DNA from: Saccoglossus kowalevskii
Taxonomy: Eukaryota > Hemichordata > Enteropneusta > Harrimaniidae
Reading direction: 5' to 3'
Assembly (NCBI RefSeq): GCF_000003605.2
Contig: NW_003140313.1
Location: 36,844 to 64,729 of the forward strand
Length of the DNA stretch: 27,886 bases
A program made the translations under genes and the position numbers. Below are positions 10,212-17,965 of the stretch, piece after piece. Positions within the stretch are counted from its first letter, which is position 1; the number at the start of each line of letters is the position of its first letter. The notes beneath the pieces are model-generated. The model made no database searches. It saw nothing but the letters and a program-made list of their open reading frames with translations, and was not told the origin of the DNA.

Positions 10212-10706
10212 AACGCAATTTGAGAAACGAAAACAAGTCTCGCGGCTATCTCGCTCTCAACGAGATCTCGGCGGCCATTTTCTTCTGAAGTCTATCAGTA
10301 TTTGGTGAAAAAGCATTTTTTAATAGAATTATTTTTAATTTTATTTTTAATGTAACAACATATCCTCATTCCGGGTGTAAGGCTTTGTACGAAGAAATTG
10401 GAGAAAAAATACAAAAAACGTGCACAATAATTTTGGTGGAGAAAACAATTGCGTTCAAGTTTGAATGCTTAGTTCGTCAAGTGGCAAGGGTAAACACACA
10501 CATACATGTAAACATCAAGTTTGCATTACAGAACAGTAATTAAAATGACAGAAGGCACATTTTGAAAGAAGCTATGGATATATTGAATGTATTCAGTTCA
10601 GTTCAGCGACTCATATACCCATGCCAAAAAAACACGATAGTCAATGAAGTGGTCTACATGTTCAGCGAAATGTTGCACAAGCGGTTTCCATTTTCGCATT
10701 CGGAGT

Positions 10707-10707
<1 letters not shown>

Positions 10708-10764
<57 letters not shown>
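10708..10764. repeat. (TAA)19 microsatellite
   Basis: Nineteen uninterrupted TAA units, about 160 bp before the first possible start of sulfotransferase C. Open frames through it (poly-Asn, poly-Ile) are artefacts of the repeat. Confidence 0.97.
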
Positions 10765-10766
<2 letters not shown>

Positions 10767-10797
10767 TCTATACGGAATCGTACCAGTCGTCATGAAT

Positions 10798-10830
10798 GTC
10801 TACTCCCCGGGTCTACTCCAGGGAGTAGAC
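10798..10830. repeat. 10-bp perfect hairpin upstream of sulfotransferase C
   Basis: GTCTACTCCC (10798-10807) pairs with GGGAGTAGAC (10821-10830) around a 13-nt loop that itself contains GTCTACTCC. It lies about 95 bp before the 10926 start codon and could form in DNA or in a 5' leader. Confidence 0.7.
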
Positions 10831-10925
10831 TTTAACATTTTTATAATTGAAGCTTACTGCAAATCACTGGTAAAATACGGGATCGCAAATTAACCCTGAA
10901 AAGAAGATTATGCTAATATGTTACC

Positions 10926-12131
10926 ATGGTCCCAGCTGTGACGATGATACACCGGGCGCACATGATGAAATCCGACATAAGCTGGATGTGGAAAGACAGT
11001 ATGAGGGGTTTGTTCAAACAATTTACTCTACTATTTGCTCTCGGTATTCCGTTCATTTGTACGGTTTTAATATTCAGTCATTACTACGGTCGCTACGAGC
11101 CACTGTCGCCAACGGAAGCTAGGAAAGCAGCGGACGCCATTTTGGAAACGGACAATCGTCATCACACGACGCTGTCGTCAGATGTTACAACCGATCTAAG
11201 TGCATACATCCGGGCAAAATTTGAAAATTCGTGTTACCCGGAAGATGCATTTACACGATGGTGGAAAAGCTACGAATTACCAGACAAACATCGCGTACCG
11301 AATGAAGATGGCTGCCGTCAAACCCTGTCCGATGTTTTTATTGTTGGCGTAAAAAAGTGTGCCACGGACGCCGTTCGAAATCTGCTTGTGGTACACCCGT
11401 CCGTTATGTTCAGACGGTCACCTAGTACAAACCTACAGGAAATCCATTTTTATGACCGACATTACAACGATGGCTATGGATGGTACAGGAAGCAACTTCC
11501 GTTTGTTAAAAAGGGACAACTGGTTCTTGAAAAGACGCCGCAGACCTTTTCTTTTCCGGAAGATGCACCCAGGAAAATAGCAACGGAGGCCAACCCCAAA
11601 ACAAAAATAATCGTAATTCTCTGTGATCCCGTTGTCAGGGCAATTTCCGATTACGTTCATGAACGGAAAGTGAAGGCGTATCAACGATTCCGTCCTCCGT
11701 ATTATCGCATTGATAACAAATCCTTCGAAAAGTCCGTTTTTAACGAATCAGGTATGATAGATTTTGATAACGAACTCATAAAAATGGGCATGTACTCGAA
11801 ACACATGAAGAGGTGGTTGGAATATTTCCCCAAGACGCAAATATACGTAATTGATGGCAACGATTTTAAAGTAGACCCTGTATCAGAAATACAGAAGATT
11901 GAAAAATTCCTTGGATTACCGTCATATTTGCAAAAGGAACATCTTGACTTCAACAGCGACACCAAATTTTATTGCATTGTCTTCCCTAAAATTCGTTGCC
12001 CTAATAAAACAAAAGGAAGAAGACACCCCCAAATTCCAACCGAGGTTACGGACCAACTTTATGCTTTCTATCAGCCATATGACAATGAACTTCAAAATTT
12101 ACTAAACAGGAAATTTTCATGGATGAGATAA
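10926..12131 (+). CDS. Heparan sulfate 3-O-sulfotransferase-like protein, paralog C (single exon)
   Basis: Predicted 401-aa type II membrane sulfotransferase. The hydrophobic anchor is at residues 32-52. Motifs: GVKKCAT (141-147), EIHFYD (172-177), EKTP (202-205), LCDPVVRAISDY (232-243) with Cys233 replacing the family Arg, Cys350/Cys358 and KGRRHP (363-368). A short insertion (about residues 165-170) precedes EIHFYD relative to paralogs A and B. The start is uncertain. The 10926 ATG has a strong ACCATGG context but adds 25 residues ahead of the anchor; the ATG at 11001 (Met26) aligns with the start of paralog B and would give 376 aa. Upstream lie a (TAA)19 microsatellite, a 10-bp hairpin and a G-rich tract. 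A Golgi glycan-sulfating role follows from the family; the acceptor is not known. Confidence 0.88.
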   Translation: MVPAVTMIHRAHMMKSDISWMWKDSMRGLFKQFTLLFALGIPFICTVLIFSHYYGRYEPLSPTEARKAADAILETDNRHHTTLSSDVTTDLSAYIRAKFENSCYPEDAFTRWWKSYELPDKHRVPNEDGCRQTLSDVFIVGVKKCATDAVRNLLVVHPSVMFRRSPSTNLQEIHFYDRHYNDGYGWYRKQLPFVKKGQLVLEKTPQTFSFPEDAPRKIATEANPKTKIIVILCDPVVRAISDYVHERKVKAYQRFRPPYYRIDNKSFEKSVFNESGMIDFDNELIKMGMYSKHMKRWLEYFPKTQIYVIDGNDFKVDPVSEIQKIEKFLGLPSYLQKEHLDFNSDTKFYCIVFPKIRCPNKTKGRRHPQIPTEVTDQLYAFYQPYDNELQNLLNRKFSWMR

Positions 12132-12533
12132 GAAGTGGTGCAACTGGGCAATAACTTGTGCTGTACATCAATTGAAACGAAGATATAAGCGGTACGAACG
12201 TAATGTATTGCGTTGTACATGTACTAGCCAACAAACCAAACTCGAATAACTTTGTATTTCTCATGATGCATCGATATCCGACGTGAGGCGAACGTTTCCT
12301 GATTGGAAAATGCAATCAAAGAATATGGGAGATTCAGTTCTCAGAATCTCACGTTATGTGTGATGTCATAATGAATGATGCTTTTTAGCTTGTGATTACC
12401 ATTTTGCACAGTTTAGTAAAAAAAGATTGCATTTTTACCACATAGCAGTAGAATTATTAGAAGGAAAAAACATTTAAAAAACAAATATATAAAATTTATA
12501 TTATATTAAGATATTCATAATGTAAATTTACAA

Positions 12534-12733
12534 ACTCTCGGCACAACAAAGGCATTCCTTCATCTTTATAAATATTTATCAATTTCATAATTCAAACTAA
12601 AACGAGGGGTTTCTATTGGCCGATTGAATGGCATTGGAACGTTTTCAAAATGACGTCGCTTGATTCAAATGTCATTGAAAATTATAAATATTTATAAAGA
12701 TGAAGGGAATGCATTTGTTGTGCTGTGCTGAGG
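12534..12733. mobile_element. MITE copy 2, downstream of sulfotransferase C
   Basis: Sister of 7665-7869. Here the terminal inverted repeats are clearer: the left arm starts at GCACAACAAAGGCATTCC (12541) and the mirrored right arm ends TTTGTTGTGC (12723), with ATAAATATTTATAAAGATG just inside. The right terminus is blurred by a short TGTGCTG repeat. It has no coding capacity. Confidence 0.75.
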
Positions 12734-13340
12734 TCAGCTAAATCGTGCTCGCTATAAATTATTATAGACCCTAAGAATTATAAACTCATTTACATATTTC
12801 ATGAGGTACAATGGCTGTGCTAACGTAAAGATATTTCAAACATGCTTTTGTTGATTTCAGTGTAATAGTGTGAACATAGCGGAATTCAGAGACATGGTTG
12901 ACAGATTGTTTATCCAAATATTAATGCATCACCGAAAAAACGTTGATAGAGAATGGCGACGCCTTGTAAACACAAATCAGTTACCATGCTGTAGTGGATT
13001 GTACCATAAAATGAGTATAGATTGCCCATATGAAACCTGGCAAATCGATTTATGATTTATGACCGATTTCCTTTCTTCATGCCAAACTACACGGTTCACC
13101 TTTGTTGCGCTAGTGTACGTCACACATACACATCCAAAGATTTTTTGAATATTTGAACTGTTTAACAATTGCTTGTGTTTGCACATTGACCATTTAACTT
13201 CAGTTCAAGGCGCGCCCGATTTCCTTTGATTGCGTTTCGATTAACAACCGATGCATGCGTTGCATGGGACTCATATCGAACACATGTCGACTATGGTGCT
13301 TTTTGAGTGCTGATGGTATCAAAACTATCCATATATATAT
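12734..13340. other. Non-coding gap after MITE copy 2
   Basis: No sulfotransferase remnant is seen, although CATGAGGTA at about 12800 echoes the sequence just before sulfotransferase B. The 61-aa frame at 12870-13055 has no recognisable domain. Confidence 0.5.
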
Positions 13341-13758
13341 CGAGTTACGAAAACATCGAGTTACACAAATGACTACGCCCATGTTTCAGAAACCACACCC
13401 ACTTTTGATGAACCACGTCCTAATTGTAACTCGATGTTCAATTAATAGTTAGCAGAACTTCGAGTTAGGGGCAATATACATTTTTGTTTTTGTGGAACGT
13501 CCACATTTAATACGTGTAATATAAATTTGTTGGTTAGTTTAACGTTCAAGTTTAATAACTCAAATTTTAATTAACTGTTAACCGAACTTCGAGTTACGGG
13601 AAACATAACACGTTAAGCAAAACAAAAAATTATGATGCCCGTAAGTCCGTTAACTGTTAATTAAAGTTCAAGTTACCAAATGTGGAAATTAAACAACATT
13701 AGCAACTTATGTTGCAGTAACTTGAAGTTTGGTTAAATGTTAATTGAACATCGAGTTA
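13341..13758. repeat. Field of imperfect palindromes built on GTAACTCGATGTTCAATTAA
   Basis: Copies of a roughly 20-bp arm occur in both orientations: 13341-13348, 13353-13364, 13426-13445 facing 13455-13468, 13571-13600, 13649-13677, and 13717-13736 facing 13739-13758. Two pairs are head to head and make imperfect palindromes of about 43 bp. The arms differ by several substitutions. It may be a decayed cluster of short inverted-repeat elements. Confidence 0.75.
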
Positions 13759-13788
13759 TAATTTGGGCGTGGTTTTGCAAAGGCAGAC

Positions 13789-13909
13789 GTAACTCGATGT
13801 TCGTAACTCGATGTCCGTAACTCGATGTCTGTAACTCGATGTCCGTAACTCGATGTCTGTAACTCGATGTCTGTAACTCGATGTCCGTAACTCGATGTCC
13901 GTAACTCGA
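13789..13909. repeat. 14-bp minisatellite, about 8.6 units of GTAACTCGATGTCC
   Basis: Eight complete units and a partial ninth, varying only at the last two bases (TC, CC or CT). The unit is the outer end of the palindromic arm seen at 13341-13758, so the array looks like an amplified arm tip. There are no spacers, so it is not a CRISPR array. Confidence 0.95.
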
Positions 13910-14970
13910 ACAATTCAGCATCTCATATATTTGACAGTCTCATGGTACAAAATATTGTATGTACAATGTATTATGGGAAATATCTCCCACTAAATTTTCG
14001 CTTAATTAAATGTCAATTGAATTGAAAACATATTAATATCAAAACACTTTCTCATTCCATGTCATCAAACACAAAATCGAGATATGAAGAAATACCTATC
14101 ACCATAGAAACTCATCCCCCCATAAAGTTTACACTTTCCATTAAAACTCTACTATGGTTGGAAATTATGTTCAGTGTCTTATGCCGGGAGCCACCTGTAG
14201 TAAAGATGATATCCAGGACTTTCATAATGCAACCACTATAATTATATACCCAAATTTCTGCTCACAACTTTTCCAAAGGATTTGGATTATAAGTGCTGCG
14301 CTCGTTTGTTAGGTAAAACACATATTGGTATCTAGAGAACCAACAGCTAACACGCTTTTATTTATGTTGTTACATGTAATGTTAGGTTTTGAGAGCTGCT
14401 GAGTCCAAAAAAGTACAACCAAATGAACCAAATAGCGTGTGTAACTGACATACCTATGCGGGATTTGATTTGCTAGTACTCAATCCATTATTAACACCAG
14501 GCTACACGACTGACATTGACTGCTTATTCTATTGATGAATGAGAACAGAACGTACACAGGATGGGCACAACGGCGCGTTTCAAAAACGGGTTGTAGGCAG
14601 GAATTTTCAAATGATCATGATATGTAATGTTTTACAGCACATTCCGTCTGAAATGTTTAACTTGAACACTACGATAAAGATTTTCCGTTTTCGACATTGT
14701 GAAATTCTTTCGTTTTTATGCAGAAAAATACAGTAAAATCATATTTATTAAAGTTATTGTTCATACATGTGTCGTTGAACACACTACATAGTTTATAATT
14801 TCATTCAGCCAAATAAAAGGCAAAAATTATCTTTTTTCTGTAATATCTGTAATATCTTTGTGTAATCGATAATTATGAAAATTATATATGGAGCATAGGG
14901 AATTACATTTCGTTATGAATTATTTTTAATACAAATTTTTGTATTATCTTCTCAAAATATTTTTTTCAGG
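13910..14970. other. Non-coding gap between minisatellite and duplication
   Basis: AT-rich sequence with two short frames that show no family features. Nothing supportable found. Confidence 0.5.
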
Positions 14971-15172
14971 TTATGTCTGAAAATCATATGGCACACTCGA
15001 TAGCGTCTTATATTGTGGATTCGACCAAATGACCTAGTGAATCCTGAGGCTTCAATTATTTTATCATATTAATTTGAAATTTACAAAATTGCTCACTTAG
15101 ACACGGGTTCTTTTTATTTTATTGATACAACCTTTGACCCATTGTTCTGGTCGTCTATATATTCCCATTAAA

Positions 15173-15979
15173 GGGATACCTTAGTTAGTTAAGCCTAATT
15201 TCACAACATATTCTGGATTAAAATAACAATGGATACCAAAAGATAGATTAACATTGTAAACAACATAAACAATAGTGTCCCAAGATTCTTTGGTGCAATC
15301 ATAGACCTTAGAAAACAGGGACATACTACTGTAGGTATCCCTTTCATGTAACCTTAGTTATAATCCTCTACCAAATTAACACCTTAGAGAAACTGATAAT
15401 AAATCTATGTCAACACCACTGTTACATCCTCTCCTGTTTCATAAGCCAAACATGGCTGCCAGGGTGTAGCTACACAAAATGAGCCAACTTTGTGGTTAGA
15501 ATATAATCAGAAAAATTACATTTGATTAAAACTGAATAGCCAAGCCCATTCTATTGATACGAGTGAAACTAAAAATTGCAAAGTTAACAGTTTTTATTCC
15601 ACAATGAAAACAGGAAAGGGAAATAAAAATGGTCAGTTTTCTCTACAAGAAAACAAAACTGCCTAAACATAAACAATGGCCTGTCAAAATTTTTCATCAT
15701 ATTTAGAACAGATATAGCATAGTGTACCCGTTATACATTGACAAATGTGAATATTGGCACAGCATAACTTATCAAACATATAAAAAAGCGTAGAAAGGTA
15801 AGAACTAAAACTGTTTCAGATGTATAGGTATATGTATTAATGGGATTATCTATACAGGGGATTATAACCCACGTTGCACACAGGAAACTGGATTTTCTTT
15901 TGTCTTAGACAGAAGTTGCATGTCCCTGTTTTCTAAGGTCTATGGTGCAATCCATGGGATTGAGCGGTTCCCCATTAAA
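15173..15979. mobile_element. 807-bp insertion defined by an empty site in the sister duplicate
   Basis: The upstream unit is interrupted between two direct copies of CCCATTAAA (15164-15172 and 15971-15979). The sister unit has a single CCATTAAA at 17148-17155. This is the footprint of a transposon insertion with an 8-9 bp target-site duplication. The ends GGGATACC and GGTTCC are only loosely inverted. No coding capacity is seen, so it is non-autonomous. A hAT- or Mutator-type origin would fit the duplication length, but termini alone do not settle it. Confidence 0.78.
15301..15943. mobile_element. Nested MITE-like element with 24-bp perfect terminal inverted repeats
   Basis: The ends 15301-15324 (beginning ATAGACCTTAGAAAACAGG) and 15920-15943 are perfect inverted copies. 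They are bracketed by the direct repeat GGTGCAATC at 15292-15300 and 15944-15952, a 9-bp target-site duplication. It therefore looks like a 643-bp element that jumped into the outer one. It has no open frame of note. An AGGTATCCCTTT at about 15335-15346 is the inverse of the outer element's left end, so the two may be related or mosaic. Confidence 0.7.
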
Positions 15980-16410
15980 CACATACATGTACTTGTTATT
16001 TTGCCATTGATTTAGCATGCACAATGTTAACCGCTAGGGTTGTATTCATATGCAGATTGTAAGCTGATATAATTTTTACATAACTTGTAAACCGGCATTG
16101 TATTAGCTCAGATATTTCGTAGACCTACACTGTTTTTGTGCAGACTAGTTCATACAACCAGCTATAAAGGTTTAATTGTCATGGTAAAATCCCAAAGTCA
16201 CGCGAATTTGTATAATCGCATGATGCAGAAATTCTATTGATCCTGGCACACTCCCTCTATCGACGGTCTGACAATGGCTATTGTTTTAGGTGTGAAAAGG
16301 CTTATCATCTGAACGGGGTGAAATGTTTCTTTGGAATGTCACTTGATCTATTGCAAAAAATTCGTCATTTATTTGACCTGATTTCCAGTCATACTAGTTT
16401 AAAAAGAATA

Positions 16411-16423
16411 TAATCTTTGACCT
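16411..16423 (-). promoter_or_regulatory. DR1-type nuclear receptor site before the upstream GST-omega exon 1
   Basis: Reads AGGTCAAAGATTA on the minus strand: two half-sites one base apart, the second degenerate. It is 119 bp before the ATG of the duplicated first exon. DR1 sites bind HNF4 and RXR-type receptors. Confidence 0.5.
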
Positions 16424-16541
16424 GATTATGTAAACGAAGTATTTTGTTGAGAGGTCAAAACTCAATGTCTAGTCGTACATGTTGTGGAAAGCAGCGATAG
16501 TTTGAAATGTACATTGTTTGCTGTACACCAATATTTTAACT

Positions 16542-16566
16542 ATGTCTGAAAAACATTTAGCGACAG
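16542..16566 (+). other. Duplicated GST-omega first exon (upstream copy, intact splice donor)
   Basis: This 25-nt segment codes MSEKHLAT plus the first base of a Gly codon and runs into GTAAGT. It differs from exon 1 of GST-omega gene 1 (17966-17990) by one synonymous base. The promoter in front and about 260 bp of intron behind it are also duplicated. No copies of exons 2-5 lie between the two first exons. It is therefore either an alternative first exon that could splice to 19038 and give the identical protein, or a non-functional by-product of the duplication. Which one is used cannot be told from sequence. Confidence 0.8.
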
Positions 16567-17336
16567 GTAAGTGTCACGAAAGTCGCGAAATAATTATCTT
16601 TCATGCGTGTGTGATTCCGACCCCAGACGGTTCGATTTTAATAGGTTGGCCTCGTGATCGACAACTGGGATATCGCACATGCACGAATCGCCATTAGTCT
16701 TGTTACTGATAATGTTCTGACTGTTGTTTTTGTTGATGGTGTGTTTTTGTTGTCCTAATTTTAGAACAAGGAAGTAAAAACGGTCAGCTACGAAACAGAA
16801 GCGGTGGGAAATGACGAAATGTCATAAGAATATAAAACCCATGGTTGTTTTTTTAAAAAGAAAAGCGGAAGAAGATCATAACCGGAAGTTAGTTAATGGT
16901 CACGTTCCTTATTAGGCATCGAGATGCTTGAAGTAGATTATGTCTGAAAATCATATGACACACTAGATAGCGTCTTATATTGTGGATTGGACCAAATGAC
17001 CTACTTAGTATTGAGGCTTTAATAAGTTTATCACATTCCTAATTTGAAATTGACAAAATTGCTCAAGAACGCGTTTCACTTTAGACACGAGTTCTTTTTA
17101 TTTTATTTATACAACCTTTGACCCATTGTTCTGGTCGTCTATATATTCCATTAAACCCATACTTGTTATATTGTCATTGATTTAGCATGCTAAATGTTAA
17201 CCGCTAGGGTTGTATTCATATGCAGATTGTAAGCTGATACAATTTTTACATAACTTGTAAACCGGCATTGTATTAGTTCAGATACTATATCGTAGACTTA
17301 CACTGTTTTTGTACAGACCAGTTCATACAACCAGCT

Positions 17337-17571
17337 TGGTTGTTGTACAGCTTTCGCTACGGTGCAAAATTTGGTTTTGACAGGAGATATTTTCTTCTTC
17401 GATTATTGTATTAAACAATTGCCCAAGGTTGAGTTCGGCCTTGTGACGGTTTACATATTCTGCTCTCCAAAACAGTACAGTGAAGTTTATAAATATATAT
17501 AAAAAAAACACCATAGCATACAGGAACGATATCTGAATGAAATACGCTTATTCCACAAAGTTGCGTCTGCT
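17337..17571. mobile_element. 235-bp insertion specific to the downstream duplicate
   Basis: The upstream unit reads CCAGCTATAAAGG without a break at 16158-16170. In the downstream unit the same sequence is split after CCAGCT and resumes at GCTATAAAGG. Only a 3-bp repeat (GCT) flanks it, and no terminal inverted repeats are seen. It could equally be a deletion in the other copy. It has no convincing coding content. Confidence 0.6.
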
Positions 17572-17834
17572 ATAAAGGATTAATTTTCACGGTAAAAACC
17601 CAATTTCACGCGAATTTGTAAAGCGCTATATAATCGCATGATGGAGTACATGTAATTCTATTGATCCGGGCACACTCCCTCTATCACCGGTCTGGCAATG
17701 GTTATTGTTTTAGGTGTGAAGCGACTTATCATCTGAACGGGGTAAAATACTTCTTTGAAATGTCACTTGATCTATTGCAAAAAACGTGTCATTTATTTGA
17801 CCTGATTTCCAGTCATACTAGTTTAAAAAGAATA

Positions 17835-17847
17835 TAACCTTTGACCT
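17835..17847 (-). promoter_or_regulatory. DR1-type nuclear receptor site before GST-omega gene 1
   Basis: Reads AGGTCAAAGGTTA on the minus strand, one base from the DR1 consensus AGGTCAAAGGTCA. It is 119 bp before the ATG. More TTTGACCT and AGGTCA half-sites lie nearby, at about 17796 and 17876. Confidence 0.6.
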
Positions 17848-17965
17848 GATCATGTAAACGAACTATTTTGTTGAGAGGTCAAAACTCAATGTCTAGTCGT
17901 ACATGTTGTGGAAAGCAGCGATAGTTTGAAATGTACATTGTTTGCTGTACACCAATATTTTAACT

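Larger units (their letters stand above)
9095..10925. other. CpG-richer gap between sulfotransferases B and C
   Basis: Holds the two AGGGCGGT elements, GCGGCCATTTTC (YY1-like) near 10270, the G-rich tract, the (TAA)19 repeat and the hairpin. Several short frames here are not supported as genes. Confidence 0.55.
14971..16828 (+). repeat. Tandem duplication, upstream unit (GST-omega promoter, exon 1, start of intron 1)
   Basis: Aligns over its length with 16938-18251. Shared landmarks are the TTATGTCTGA left edge, a block around 15000-15165 (17000-17150), the stretch 15990-16160 (17165-17330) and the promoter and exon at 16180-16828 (17590-18251). The right edge is the shared CATAAG. The unit is 1858 bp because it contains an 807-bp insertion at 15173-15979; without it the unit is about 1.05 kb. 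Confidence 0.88.

Noticed and set aside
9864-10308. Overlapping 83-104 aa frames on both strands
   Set aside because: They span the CpG-rich MITE-like element and the G-rich tract and have low-complexity or unmatched translations.
10562-10835. Poly-Asn and poly-Ile open frames
   Set aside because: They are produced by the (TAA)19 microsatellite.
12870-13055. 61-aa frame after the second MITE, tested as a fourth sulfotransferase remnant
   Set aside because: None of the sulfotransferase motifs are present, and no other family was recognised.
13789-13909. CRISPR-like regular array
   Set aside because: Direct 14-bp tandem units with no spacers, in an animal genome; it is a minisatellite.
16567-16680. 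tRNA- or SINE-like stretch (GGTTCGATTTT, TTGGCCTCGTGATCGAC) after the duplicated exon
   Set aside because: The box order and spacing do not fit an RNA polymerase III promoter, no cloverleaf folds, and the only other copy is explained by the tandem duplication.
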